64,000 nt of DNA from the NCBI GenBank assembly GCA_021151485.1, contig JAGKXB010000006.1, positions 1 to 64,000 on the forward strand. The letters run 5' to 3'. Each line of letters opens with the position of its first letter. Position 1 is the stretch's first letter. Source of the stretch: Oxalobacteraceae bacterium (GTDB taxonomy: Bacteria > Pseudomonadota > Gammaproteobacteria > Burkholderiales > Burkholderiaceae_D). The position numbers and the translations under genes are program-made. Below the pieces are notes generated by a model. That model saw only the letters and a program-made list of their open reading frames with translations, ran no database searches and had not been told where the DNA came from. Shown here piece after piece: positions 1-8,799 of this stretch.

Positions 1-45
1 AATTTATATTAATTCGTAAAAATCATAATAACGACAAGGTTTATC

Positions 46-2082
46 ATGGCGGGGCAACTTAACCCTAATCTCCTTCTTGCAGTACCTTTAGCACCTCTTG
101 TGGGTGCTGCTGTTGCTGGCTTATTTGGTACCAAATTTTTTGGAAATAAAATTGGCCGTGTCGCTTCCCATGGCGTCACAATACTGGGTGTGTTGATTGC
201 ATTTCTTATTTCACTCAACACGCTTTCAGCTGTTGTGATAGATGGTGCTGGATTCAATGGAACCATTTATAACTGGATGACAGTAGCGGGTTTGAAGCTG
301 GAGATTGGTTTTTTGGTTGATAGTCTGACCGCCATGATGATGTGTGTGGTTTCTTTTGTTTCTTTAATGGTACATATTTACACCATTTCTTACATGAAAG
401 ATGACGACGGTTACAACCGTTTCTTTTCCTATATTTCTCTATTTACTTTTGCCATGTTGATGTTGGTGATGAGTAATAACTTTCTACAATTGTTCTTTGG
501 TTGGGAAGCTGTAGGATTGGTGTCGTATTTGTTGATTGGTTTTTGGTATACCAAACCTACCGCCATTCTTGCGAATATGAAGGCATTTTTGGTTAATCGT
601 GTAGGAGATTTTGGTTTTATTTTGGGTATTGGTTTGTTGCTGGCGTATTCTGGCTCAATGAATTACGCGGAGGTCTTTGCGCAAAAAGATTCACTGGCAA
701 AACTGTTGTTGCCAGGTACGGATTGGATGTTGTTAACAGTTGCTTGTATTTGTTTGTTTATCGGTGCGATGGGTAAATCCGCACAATTTCCATTGCATGT
801 ATGGCTGCCGGATTCGATGGAGGGACCAACACCCATTTCCGCGTTAATTCACGCTGCAACCATGGTAACAGCAGGAATTTTTATGGTGGCACGTATGTCA
901 CCATTGTTTGAACTTTCCGACACTGCACTCTCATTTATATTAGTAATCGGTTCGATTACTGCTCTGTTCATGGGATTCCTGGGCATCATACAAAATGACA
1001 TCAAGCGCGTCGTAGCGTATTCGACTTTGTCGCAATTAGGCTATATGACGGTTGCTTTAGGTGCTTCGGCTTATTCAGTCGCAGTATTTCATTTGATGAC
1101 GCATGCTTTTTTTAAGGCACTCTTATTTTTAGCTGCGGGTTCAGTCATTATTGGTATGCACCATGATCAAGACATACGCAATATGGGTGGTTTGCGTAAA
1201 TACATGCCGATTACCTGGTTAACTTCTTTATTTGGCTCATTAGCCCTGATTGGAACGCCACTTTTCTCCGGCTTTTATTCCAAAGACAGCATAATTGAAG
1301 CGGTAGAGCACACCCATTTGGCTGGTGCCGGTTTTGCAAAGTTTGCCGTGATGGCGGGTGTGTTTGTGACAGCGTTTTATTCTTTCCGAATGTACTTTTT
1401 AGTATTTCATGGCAAAGAGCGTTTTGGTCATGATGATCATGCGCATGCTCCTCATGATGATAATGACCATCATGATCACCATCATGGATTGGCTCCAGGT
1501 CAAAAGCCGCATGAATCTCCTTGGGTAGTGACAGTGCCATTAGTTTTGTTGGCAATTCCATCGGTATGCATTGGATTCTTTGCCATTGAACCAATGTTGT
1601 TTGGTAGCTTCTTTAAAGATGTGATTTTTGTTAATGAAGCACATCATGCGATGCACGAATTGACTAAAGATTTCCATGGCCCTATTGCCATGGCTGTGCA
1701 CGGTTTAACCTCTATTCCATTCTTTTTGGCGTTGGCAGGTGTGGTTATTTCTTATTATTTTTACATTGTTAATCCTCGTATTCCTAAGATGATCAAGCAA
1801 AGGTTTAGCGCTATTTATACTTTGCTTGATAACAAATATTACCTGGATAAATTGAATGCGCGCGTATTTGCTGGTGGTGCGCGTTTCTTGGGCGATACTT
1901 TGTGGGTTGTGAGTGATAAGGGGGTAATCGATGGTTTTATCGTGAATGGTAGTGCTAAGGTCGTTGCTTTCCTGTCTAAGTACTCTCGATTATTGCAAAC
2001 CGGCTTTATTTATCATTACGCTTTTATGATGATTCTTGGCATCGTTCTTTATCTTGCTTATTTGTTGACATTTTCTTACTAA
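46..2082 (+). CDS. nuoL: NADH-quinone oxidoreductase subunit L
   Basis: Membrane antiporter-like subunit of respiratory complex I that couples NADH:quinone electron transfer to proton pumping. The 678-residue protein is hydrophobic throughout. The conserved GWEAVGLVSYLLIGFW segment begins near residue 152 and carries the family glutamate (E154). The GAMGKSAQFPLHVWLPD segment near residue 240 carries the channel lysine (K244). A cytosol-loop-like stretch at residues 462-480 holds nine histidines among aspartates. A long C-terminal helix and a final membrane segment are expected from the family. It heads the nuoL-nuoM-nuoN-DUF2818 block; nuoK would lie just left of the window. The start at 46 follows a weak AAGG. 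Confidence 0.97.
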   Translation: MAGQLNPNLLLAVPLAPLVGAAVAGLFGTKFFGNKIGRVASHGVTILGVLIAFLISLNTLSAVVIDGAGFNGTIYNWMTVAGLKLEIGFLVDSLTAMMMCVVSFVSLMVHIYTISYMKDDDGYNRFFSYISLFTFAMLMLVMSNNFLQLFFGWEAVGLVSYLLIGFWYTKPTAILANMKAFLVNRVGDFGFILGIGLLLAYSGSMNYAEVFAQKDSLAKLLLPGTDWMLLTVACICLFIGAMGKSAQFPLHVWLPDSMEGPTPISALIHAATMVTAGIFMVARMSPLFELSDTALSFILVIGSITALFMGFLGIIQNDIKRVVAYSTLSQLGYMTVALGASAYSVAVFHLMTHAFFKALLFLAAGSVIIGMHHDQDIRNMGGLRKYMPITWLTSLFGSLALIGTPLFSGFYSKDSIIEAVEHTHLAGAGFAKFAVMAGVFVTAFYSFRMYFLVFHGKERFGHDDHAHAPHDDNDHHDHHHGLAPGQKPHESPWVVTVPLVLLAIPSVCIGFFAIEPMLFGSFFKDVIFVNEAHHAMHELTKDFHGPIAMAVHGLTSIPFFLALAGVVISYYFYIVNPRIPKMIKQRFSAIYTLLDNKYYLDKLNARVFAGGARFLGDTLWVVSDKGVIDGFIVNGSAKVVAFLSKYSRLLQTGFIYHYAFMMILGIVLYLAYLLTFSY

Positions 2083-2141
2083 AAATAGTCAAAAATTAGA
2101 AGATTAAAATTAGAAATTAAAAAATAGTAAAAATTAAAAAC

Positions 2142-3647
2142 ATGATGCAGTTAACTCCTCAATTTATTTCGCTTCCTTATTTAAGCCTTGCTATTTTTTG
2201 CCCTATTTTGTTTGGCATTTTAATTCTGGCGTTTGGGTGCGAAAAACATCCAAATCGGGTGCGCGTCGCTTCTTTGATTGCATCTATCGTTAGTTTTATT
2301 GTGACTCTGCCCTTGCTTGCTTATTTTGATAGAGCAGCGCATGGTATGCAATTCGTTGAAAAAAGATCGTGGATAGAGCGTTTTAATGTTAATTATTTCT
2401 TGGGTATTGATGGTATTTCATTGTGGTTTGTCGTATTGACTGCTTTTATCACCATTATTGTTGTGATTGCTGCCTGGGAAGTCATTGAGAAAAGAGTGGC
2501 CCAATACATGGCGGCATTTCTCATCATGTCCGGTTTAATGATTGGTGTTTTTAGTGCTTTAGACGGTTTACTGTTTTACATCTTCTTTGAAGCGACGCTC
2601 ATCCCAATGTTTATTATTATTGGTGTGTGGGGTGGTACGAATCGCGTTTATGCAGCATTCAAGTTTTTTCTCTATACCTTGCTGGGTTCCTTGTTAACTT
2701 TGCTTGCGATTTTGTATTTGTATATTAAGTCGGGTAATAGTTTTGAAATCCTCACCTGGCATCAACTACCTTTGTCTTTGAATGCGCAGATCATGTTGTT
2801 CTTTGCATTTTTGATGGCCTTTGCTGTCAAAGTGCCAATGTGGCCTGTGCATACTTGGTTGCCTGATGCGCACGTTGAGGCGCCTACAGGCGGTTCGGTC
2901 GTGTTGGCTGCGATTATGTTAAAGCTTGGTGCTTATGGTTTCTTGCGGTTTTCTTTACCAATCGCGCCAGATGCTAGCCATTATTTATCAAGCTTCATGA
3001 TTACGCTTTCCTTGATTGCCGTTATTTATATTGGTTTGGTGGCTTTGGTTCAAGTTGATATGAAAAAACTGGTTGCGTACTCTTCGATTGCGCACATGGG
3101 TTTTGTGACGCTAGGGTTTTTCATGTTCAATAATTTGGCTGTGCAGGGCGCGATCGTACAAATGATTTCGCACGGGTTTGTGTCTGCTGCAATGTTCTTA
3201 TGCATAGGTGTTTTATACGATCGTATGCATACACGTAAGATTGCTGAGTATGGTGGTGTCGTGAACACCATGCCTAAATTTGCCGTATTTTTTGTTTTAT
3301 TTTCCATGGCTAATTGCGGATTACCTGCCACGTCTGGTTTTGTCGGCGAATTTATGGTGATTTTGGGGGCGGTTAAATTTAATTTCTGGATAGGTTTGTT
3401 GGCGGCAACGGCTTTGATATTTGGCGCAGCTTATTCTCTCTGGATGTTGAAACGCGTGGTTTTTGGCGCAGTGGCTAACAATAATGTCGCACAACTTTAT
3501 GATATTAATAAGCGCGAATTTTTCATGTTAGGCGTACTGGCGATCGCGGTATTGGCGATGGGCCTTTATCCAGCTCCTTTTACTGATGTCATGCAAACCT
3601 CTGTCGCTGATTTGTTAAAACATGTCTCTATTTCCAAGATTCATTAA
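2142..3647 (+). CDS. nuoM: NADH-quinone oxidoreductase subunit M
   Basis: Second antiporter-like proton-pumping subunit of complex I, 501 residues, multi-spanning. The family glutamate lies in FEATLIPMFIIIGVWGG at E150 and the buried lysine in AVKVPMWPVHTWLPDAH at K230; both match the positions expected for this family. The gene lies 59 bp after nuoL, in a very A-rich spacer without a clear Shine-Dalgarno sequence. Two adjacent ATG codons (2142 and 2145) are both possible starts. Expected to be co-transcribed with nuoL and nuoN. Confidence 0.97.
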   Translation: MMQLTPQFISLPYLSLAIFCPILFGILILAFGCEKHPNRVRVASLIASIVSFIVTLPLLAYFDRAAHGMQFVEKRSWIERFNVNYFLGIDGISLWFVVLTAFITIIVVIAAWEVIEKRVAQYMAAFLIMSGLMIGVFSALDGLLFYIFFEATLIPMFIIIGVWGGTNRVYAAFKFFLYTLLGSLLTLLAILYLYIKSGNSFEILTWHQLPLSLNAQIMLFFAFLMAFAVKVPMWPVHTWLPDAHVEAPTGGSVVLAAIMLKLGAYGFLRFSLPIAPDASHYLSSFMITLSLIAVIYIGLVALVQVDMKKLVAYSSIAHMGFVTLGFFMFNNLAVQGAIVQMISHGFVSAAMFLCIGVLYDRMHTRKIAEYGGVVNTMPKFAVFFVLFSMANCGLPATSGFVGEFMVILGAVKFNFWIGLLAATALIFGAAYSLWMLKRVVFGAVANNNVAQLYDINKREFFMLGVLAIAVLAMGLYPAPFTDVMQTSVADLLKHVSISKIH

Positions 3648-3733
3648 TTAAAAAGTAATTGAGAAATAATTAAAAATTTCATGCTGTTAATATGATATGC
3701 ATGACGATCTTGCAACGATCTTAAATAAATAAT

Positions 3734-5209
3734 ATGAATTTGATACCGCTTTATCCTGAAATTTTTTTGTTGTTTGCGACATGTGCGATCTTGTTGGTTG
3801 ACATGTTTTTGTCAGATACAAAACGTTGTGTAACGTATGTGCTCGTGATTGCTGCCTTGGCAATAGGTGCCGCGCTTAGCGCTATTGATGTTTATTTTGG
3901 TACAACGGTTTACACATTTAACAATATGTTTGTGTCTGATCCGATGTCGAGTTTGTTAAAAGTGTTTTCATGCGTTGCAGTGATGATGACACTTATCTAT
4001 TCCCGTCAATATGCAACGCAACGTGGCATGATCAATGGTGATCTTGGTGGTGAATTCTACGTATTGGCGTTATTCACCCTGTTGGGTCAAATGGTGATGA
4101 TCTCTGGAAACAATTTCCTGATTATCTATCTTGGTCTTGAGTTAATGTCCCTTTCCCTGTATGCGCTGATTGCCCTGCAACGTGGGCGTCCTGTTGCCAC
4201 AGAAGCTGCGATGAAATATTTTATTTTGGGTGCTTTGGCATCTGGTTTCCTGCTTTACGGTATCTCCTTACTATACGGCGCGACAGGTTCACTTGATTTG
4301 ACAGAAGTCGCCAAAGTTACAGCAGCAGGTACGGTAAAAACAATTGTCCTGGTGTTTAGCATCGTATTTTTGGTAGCGGGATTGGCATTTAAATTGGGTG
4401 TTGTGCCATTCCATATGTGGGTACCCGACGTGTATCAAGGTGCGCCAACGGCTGTCACATTGTTGTTGGGCGGCGCGCCTAAATTGGCAGCGTTTGCTAT
4501 TTTTATACGTTTGTTAGTCGAAGGATTGTTGCCTAGAGCGATTGATTGGCAGCAAATGTTAATGGTTCTGGCTGTGTTGTCGATGGCTGTAGGGAATATT
4601 GCTGCGATTGCACAAACCAACTTGAAGCGGATGTTGGCGTATTCAACTATTTCGCAGATGGGTTTTGTGTTGCTGGGTCTTTTGTCCGGCGTGGTTAATG
4701 GCAATCTTTTTGCTGGTGTTGGTGCTTATAGCTCTGCGATGTTCTACATGATCACTTATGTGTTAACAACATTGGGCACGTTTGGCGGCATTATGTTGTT
4801 GGCACGTTCTGGCTTTGAAGCTGAAAACCTGGAAGATTTCAAAGGGTTGAATCAGCGTAGTCCATGGTTCGCTTTTGTGATGTTAATTTTGATGTTTTCA
4901 CTTGCAGGTATTCCACCTATGGCAGGGTTTTATGCCAAGTTCTCGGTGTTGCAAGCAGTGTTGGGAACAGGCCAAATCTGGTTGGCGGTGGTTGCGGTAC
5001 TGTTCTCTTTAATCGGCGCCTTCTACTATTTGCGTGTCGTAAAGTTAATGTATTTTGATGAAGCATTAGATACGGCAGTAATTACGGTAGGACGTGATAT
5101 GCGCATTGTTTTGAGCATTAATGGTGTAGCCGTATTGCTACTTGGTTTGATGCCAGGACCATTAATGAGTGCGTGCTGGACTGCGATTGCCAAGACACTT
5201 TCCTCTTAA
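3734..5209 (+). CDS. nuoN: NADH-quinone oxidoreductase subunit N
   Basis: Third antiporter-like subunit of complex I, 491 residues and about 14 predicted membrane spans. The channel glutamate lies in [16 protein letters not shown] (E136) and the lysine in [20 protein letters not shown] (K220). The 86-bp spacer after nuoM contains two copies of ACGATCTT eleven bases apart (3704 and 3715), of unknown meaning. The DUF2818 gene follows after 10 bp, the usual betaproteobacterial arrangement. Confidence 0.97.
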   Translation: MNLIPLYPEIFLLFATCAILLVDMFLSDTKRCVTYVLVIAALAIGAALSAIDVYFGTTVYTFNNMFVSDPMSSLLKVFSCVAVMMTLIYSRQYATQRGMINGDLGGEFYVLALFTLLGQMVMISGNNFLIIYLGLELMSLSLYALIALQRGRPVATEAAMKYFILGALASGFLLYGISLLYGATGSLDLTEVAKVTAAGTVKTIVLVFSIVFLVAGLAFKLGVVPFHMWVPDVYQGAPTAVTLLLGGAPKLAAFAIFIRLLVEGLLPRAIDWQQMLMVLAVLSMAVGNIAAIAQTNLKRMLAYSTISQMGFVLLGLLSGVVNGNLFAGVGAYSSAMFYMITYVLTTLGTFGGIMLLARSGFEAENLEDFKGLNQRSPWFAFVMLILMFSLAGIPPMAGFYAKFSVLQAVLGTGQIWLAVVAVLFSLIGAFYYLRVVKLMYFDEALDTAVITVGRDMRIVLSINGVAVLLLGLMPGPLMSACWTAIAKTLSS

Positions 5210-5219
5210 TTCATCTTAA

Positions 5220-5570
5220 ATGACAACATCAATATCAATAGCAAGTTATCTGTTGATCGTATTAGCCTTATTGGCGGCTAACTTGCCTTTTATGAATGAG
5301 CGTTTTTTGGGTTTTATATCCTTAAACGCCATGACGAATAAAAGTACTGAATCTACTAAATCTATTAAATTTATTAAGTCCCTGTGGATACGTTTGCTTG
5401 AATTGACTCTTCTTTATTTCTTGTTAGGAGGGGTTGCCTATTTCATCGAGAATAAAATAGGCAACGTTTTTGCGCAGCGTTGGGAATTTTATGCAGTGAC
5501 AATATGCCTTTTTATTGTGCTCGCTTACCCTGGATTTGTATTTCGTTATTTGAAAAAACAAAACGATTAA
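5220..5570 (+). CDS. DUF2818 family membrane protein
   Basis: Small inner-membrane protein of 116 residues with three hydrophobic segments (about 5-22, 60-78 and 88-108) and the conserved features LAANLPFMNERF, LWIRLLELTLLYF and QRWEFYAV. This family sits directly after nuoN in many Burkholderiales; its role is unknown, and a link to complex I is inferred only from that position. A Thr/Lys/Ser-rich insert near residues 40-52 (TNKSTESTKSIKFIKS) looks like a local slippage expansion. It starts 10 bp after nuoN and is probably translated with it. Confidence 0.85.
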   Translation: MTTSISIASYLLIVLALLAANLPFMNERFLGFISLNAMTNKSTESTKSIKFIKSLWIRLLELTLLYFLLGGVAYFIENKIGNVFAQRWEFYAVTICLFIVLAYPGFVFRYLKKQND

Positions 5571-5615
5571 TCAATCAAGAACCTTGTTGCTTTTTTTGAT
5601 TTCTTAGTTTTTAGT

Positions 5616-5978
5616 TTATTTGTATACCGCCAGAAGTTCTACTTCAAACAACAAAGTCGCATTTGGTGGAATTACGCCACCAGCACCACGGGCACCATAG
5701 CCAAGTGTGGATGGAATAATCAGTTTGCGCACACCGCCTATTTTCATACCTTGCACGCCTTCATCCCAGCCTTTGATTACTTGGCCACCGCCAAGATGGA
5801 ATTCAAAAGAGGCATTTCTGTCCTTACTGGAATCAAATTTTTTTCCTTGGCTTCCATCTGTATTTTGTAAATAGCCCGTGTAATGCACGGCAACTTCTTT
5901 ACCAGCTTTGGCTTCATCGCCAGAGCCGATCATTATGTCTTCGTATTGCAAACCAGATGGTGTTGTTATAGCAGGCAT
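5616..5978 (-). CDS. FKBP-type peptidyl-prolyl cis-trans isomerase, single domain
   Basis: A 120-residue protein that is a single FKBP domain with no signal peptide, so a cytoplasmic prolyl isomerase. Recognisable parts are TPSGLQYEDIMIGSGDEA at the N-terminus, the core VHYTGYL, FDSSKDRNASFEFHLGGGQVIKGWDEGVQGMKIG and the family ending VIPPNATLLFEVELL. It converges on the DUF2818 gene. The 45-bp gap contains a T-rich run but only a weak hairpin. No specific client can be inferred. Confidence 0.92.
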   Translation of the reverse strand: MPAITTPSGLQYEDIMIGSGDEAKAGKEVAVHYTGYLQNTDGSQGKKFDSSKDRNASFEFHLGGGQVIKGWDEGVQGMKIGGVRKLIIPSTLGYGARGAGGVIPPNATLLFEVELLAVYK

Positions 5979-6095
5979 TCTAAGTTTCCTCTGTGATAAT
6001 TTATGTGAGAAGCAATTGTAGTCTAAAAGATCTGTCGGACGTGAGCCGTGGCGTTACAATAGCAATTGTCATTGATTGATAAGGAATTGATATTT

Positions 6096-6890
6096 ATGGC
6101 TATCAATATAGGGCTGATTATTATTGGCGATGAAATTCTTTCGGGTAAGCACACTGATCAGCATTTTCAAAAGATGATTGCAATACTTGCAAATAGAGGG
6201 CTACAACTCTCTTGGGCTGAATACATTGGTGATGACCGTGCGCGAATTACGCAAACCTTACGGCGTACTTTTGCTAGCGGCGATATTGTTTTTAGTTGTG
6301 GTGGTATTGGTGCGACACCAGATGATCATACGCGTCAGTGTGCCGCAGCAGCCCTTGGTGTTTCCCTATTGCTACATCCTGAAGCAGCGATAAAAATTCG
6401 AGAGCGAATGGTTGATTTAGCATGTGAGGCTGGTTCAGATCCCGATTTTGATGCGCCTCAAAATTTGCATCGTCTGAAAATGGGAGAATTTCCGGATGGT
6501 GCAAAAATTATTCCAAATCCTTTCAATAAAATTCCCGGCTTCTCAGTTCGTACGCATTATTTTGTTCCTGGGTTCCCCGTTATGGCCTGGCCTATGATTG
6601 AATGGGCATTAGATACTTACCATGCAGATTTGTTTCACAAAATTGCAAGATTGGAAAAATCGGTATGGGTATTGGGTTCAACAGAGTCGATGCTGGCGCC
6701 ATTAATGGATGACATTGAAACTGCATTTCCATCGGTAAAAATATTTAGTTTGCCTACTATCAATAACCCGCAACTCGGTAGTTATATTGACCTTGGAGTG
6801 AAAGGCGATCCTGCACAAACGATGGCAGCATTTAATCAGTTATTAAATGGTTTGGATGAGTTGAGGGTGAAGTATCAGCTTAAGGCTTAA
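6096..6890 (+). CDS. CinA-like molybdopterin-binding domain protein
   Basis: A 264-residue protein with the MoCF-biosynthesis (MoeA/MogA/CinA N-terminal) fold. It begins INIGLIIIGDEILSGKHTDQHF, includes SCGGIGATPDDHTRQ (the family GG-GPT-D-type site) and has the matching PGFPVMAWPMIEW. It lacks the C-terminal amidohydrolase half of full CinA. An in-frame TTG exists at 6066, but ATG 6096 is preferred because AAGGA sits at 6081-6085 with good spacing and homologous proteins begin at that point. The substrate is unknown. Confidence 0.85.
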   Translation: MAINIGLIIIGDEILSGKHTDQHFQKMIAILANRGLQLSWAEYIGDDRARITQTLRRTFASGDIVFSCGGIGATPDDHTRQCAAAALGVSLLLHPEAAIKIRERMVDLACEAGSDPDFDAPQNLHRLKMGEFPDGAKIIPNPFNKIPGFSVRTHYFVPGFPVMAWPMIEWALDTYHADLFHKIARLEKSVWVLGSTESMLAPLMDDIETAFPSVKIFSLPTINNPQLGSYIDLGVKGDPAQTMAAFNQLLNGLDELRVKYQLKA

Positions 6891-6909
6891 AATTTAAAGA
6901 GGGCTAAAA

Positions 6910-6938
6910 CCATGTGAAACATTACGTGCCTCACATGG
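6910..6938 (-). terminator. possible terminator of the GlcG-like gene
   Basis: Perfect 8-bp inverted repeat CCATGTGA / TCACATGG with a 13-base loop, lying between the convergent 3' ends of the CinA-like and GlcG-like genes. Read on the minus strand it is followed by TTTT. The T-run is short, so termination is only likely. Confidence 0.35.
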
Positions 6939-6956
6939 AAAAACATGCGGTTCTTC

Positions 6957-7364
6957 TTACAGGTTCAATGCAGCAATACCAGCTTTTGCAATTTGCGCAT
7001 CTTCTGTTGATTTAACTCCAGAGACACCGACTGCACCAACGCATTGGCCGTTAACTATAATCGGTACACCACCTTCCAGCATGCCTTCAATGTAAGGGGC
7101 GCTGATGAAAGAAAAACGGCCATTGTTGATCATATCTTCATATACTTTGCTTTCGCGACATCCGAGTGCGGCTGTTTTGGCTTTTGCGGGTGCAATATGT
7201 GCAGAAATAGGGCTGGCGCCATCCAAGCGCTGTAGCCACAATAAATGCCCACCATCATCAACGATAGAAATAACAACAGCCCAGTTGTTTTGAGTGGCCT
7301 CTAATTCGGCAGCTATTGCAATCTTTTTGACATCTTCTAACGTTAGTACTTGTTTAGATTTCAT
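6957..7364 (-). CDS. GlcG/HbpS family (DUF336) protein
   Basis: A 135-residue soluble protein of the GlcG/HbpS fold. Supporting segments are LTLEDVKKIAIAAELEATQNNW, VVISIVDDGGHLLWLQRLDGA, SPISAHIAPAKAKTA, GGVPIIVNGQCVGAVGVSG. Members bind haem or cobalamin or sit near glycolate and 1,2-diol utilisation genes; none of those partners is here, so function is open. There is no signal peptide. The start is supported by AAGGA seven bases upstream. It is transcribed divergently from the NlpC/P60 gene. Confidence 0.85.
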   Translation of the reverse strand: MKSKQVLTLEDVKKIAIAAELEATQNNWAVVISIVDDGGHLLWLQRLDGASPISAHIAPAKAKTAALGCRESKVYEDMINNGRFSFISAPYIEGMLEGGVPIIVNGQCVGAVGVSGVKSTEDAQIAKAGIAALNL

Positions 7365-7455
7365 TGTTTTTCCTTGAGTTATAATGTGGGGAGCGGTAAT
7401 GATAAAAAATGTGGTCGATCATGCTACTTTTTATTTCAAGAATTTGTCAATAATT

Positions 7456-7484
7456 TTGACAGTGTTTCTAGAATGCTTTACATT
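7456..7484 (+). promoter_or_regulatory. sigma-70 promoter of the NlpC/P60 gene
   Basis: A perfect -35 TTGACA (7456-7461), a 17-bp spacer and a -10 TACATT (7479-7484). Transcription would start near 7491, just before GAAGG at 7501-7505 and ATG 7515. This placement excludes the longer in-frame starts upstream. Confidence 0.7.
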
Positions 7485-7514
7485 GCGGTTGGTGCAGTAA
7501 GAAGGTATTTTAGA

Positions 7515-8042
7515 ATGACGACATTTTCATCGCATTTCTTGCGAATCTTTAGTAACGTAATTTTCATCGTGATGGTTGGCTTTTGCTCACAGGTATTGGC
7601 GAGTGAGCCACGATTTCCTGAATCGAATCAAGTATTTTCTAGTATGGGAAATTTTGCTGATCGCGCATCGGAACTGGTTTTTCGAGCCATGAGCGTGATT
7701 GGTATTCGTTATAAATATGGGGGAAGTACGCCTGAGAGTGGGTTGGATTGTAGCGGTCTGGTGCGTTACGTTTTTAAGGAGTCTTGGGGGGCTAATTTGC
7801 CGCGTACTGCGGAAGAAATTAGTCGTGTAGGACAGTCTGTTGATCCCCAAGATCTTCAATCTGGCGATTTGGTTTTCTATAACACCTTGAGGCGTACATT
7901 TTCTCACGTCGGGATTTATCTTGGTGATAATAAGTTTATTCATGCGTCTTCTGAGGGAGGGCAAGTGCGTATAGAAAATATGAACCTGACGTATTGGAAA
8001 AATCGTTTTAATGGTGCGCGTCGCTTGAAAAGCACAGATTGA
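7515..8042 (+). CDS. exported NlpC/P60 cysteine peptidase (cell-wall hydrolase)
   Basis: A 175-residue secreted hydrolase predicted to cut peptidoglycan stem peptides. The N-terminus MTTFSSHFLRIFSNVIFIVM and following residues to VLAS form a signal peptide. The NlpC/P60 domain follows: Cys in GLDCSGLVRYVF, His in FSHVGIYLG, and the third polar residue in KFIHASS, which is the family triad arrangement. The start at 7515 is chosen because a good promoter ends just upstream and GAAGG lies nine bases before it. It is a single-domain protein without SH3 or LysM modules. Confidence 0.9.
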   Translation: MTTFSSHFLRIFSNVIFIVMVGFCSQVLASEPRFPESNQVFSSMGNFADRASELVFRAMSVIGIRYKYGGSTPESGLDCSGLVRYVFKESWGANLPRTAEEISRVGQSVDPQDLQSGDLVFYNTLRRTFSHVGIYLGDNKFIHASSEGGQVRIENMNLTYWKNRFNGARRLKSTD

Positions 8043-8109
8043 TTTTGAAGTCGATGACGGTTTATATTTGAGGGCCAACGTAAGCTGCCCAACTTCAAAT
8101 TATCGTGGT

Positions 8110-8119
8110 CCCCCCCCCC
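8110..8119. repeat. C10 homopolymer tract before the M50-trpS unit
   Basis: Ten consecutive C residues, striking in such AT-rich spacer DNA. A possible -10 TAAAAT lies at 8122-8127, only seven bases before ATG 8134, so the tract would fall in the promoter spacer. No good -35 is visible. Length variation by slippage is plausible but unproven. Confidence 0.9.
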
Positions 8120-8133
8120 TGTAAAATTTCCTC

Positions 8134-8793
8134 ATGAATGATTTAATCCAAGCGGTGACGGTGTATGCGTTGCCCCTCATTTTTGCTATTACCTTGCATG
8201 AAGCTGCACACGCCTACGCAGCTAAATATTTCGGTGATAACACGGCTTATTTAGCCGGACGCATGAGTTTAAATCCTCTCAAGCATATTGATCCCATCGG
8301 AACAATCTTAATACCGTTGGTCCTGTATTTCAGTACGGGTGGGCAGTTCTTATTTGGATATGCCAAACCTGTGCCGATTGAGTTTGGCCGATTACGTCAA
8401 CCAAAACGTGACATGGCGTGGGTGGCATTGGCTGGGCCGGCGGCTAATTTTGTTATGGCATTCATGTGGATGGTGTTTGCTATCCTCCTGAGATCATTGA
8501 AGATCGATGAAGTATTTTTTCTGCAAATGGCTAAGGCGGGTATTTTGGTTAATTTGTTATTGTTGGCCTTTAATTTACTTCCTATCCCCCCATTAGATGG
8601 TGGTCGCATAGTGGTTAGTATGTTACCGCATCAATATGCCTATAAATTTGCGAAAATTGAGCCTTATGGTTTTTTTATCGTGATTGCATTAGCGTTGTTG
8701 AAGGTGATTTATCTCTGGGTAATGCCAGTAGTTGTCATCGCGCAGACAGCATTGCAATGGATGGTTTTTCCCTTAAAATTTTTATTGAATTGA
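8134..8793 (+). CDS. site-2 protease family (M50) membrane metalloprotease
   Basis: Polytopic inner-membrane zinc protease of 219 residues. The zinc motif HEAAH (ITLHEAAHAYAAKYFGD) lies at about residues 22-26 and the third ligand motif in NLLPIPPLDGGRIV near residue 150. Five or six hydrophobic segments are visible. Unlike RseP it has no PDZ domain, so it belongs to the short M50 group common in Burkholderiales upstream of trpS. Its substrate is unknown. trpS starts 6 bp after its stop, so co-expression is likely. The C10 tract just upstream may affect expression. Confidence 0.92.
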   Translation: MNDLIQAVTVYALPLIFAITLHEAAHAYAAKYFGDNTAYLAGRMSLNPLKHIDPIGTILIPLVLYFSTGGQFLFGYAKPVPIEFGRLRQPKRDMAWVALAGPAANFVMAFMWMVFAILLRSLKIDEVFFLQMAKAGILVNLLLLAFNLLPIPPLDGGRIVVSMLPHQYAYKFAKIEPYGFFIVIALALLKVIYLWVMPVVVIAQTALQWMVFPLKFLLN

Positions 8794-8799
8794 GTCATT

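Noticed and set aside
5571-5615. Terminator after the DUF2818 gene
   Set aside because: A T7 run is present but the only stem is about four pairs, so it was not listed as a feature.
6178-6393. Small overlapping gene in the CinA-like gene
   Set aside because: Alternative frame of a conserved coding region with no start signal.
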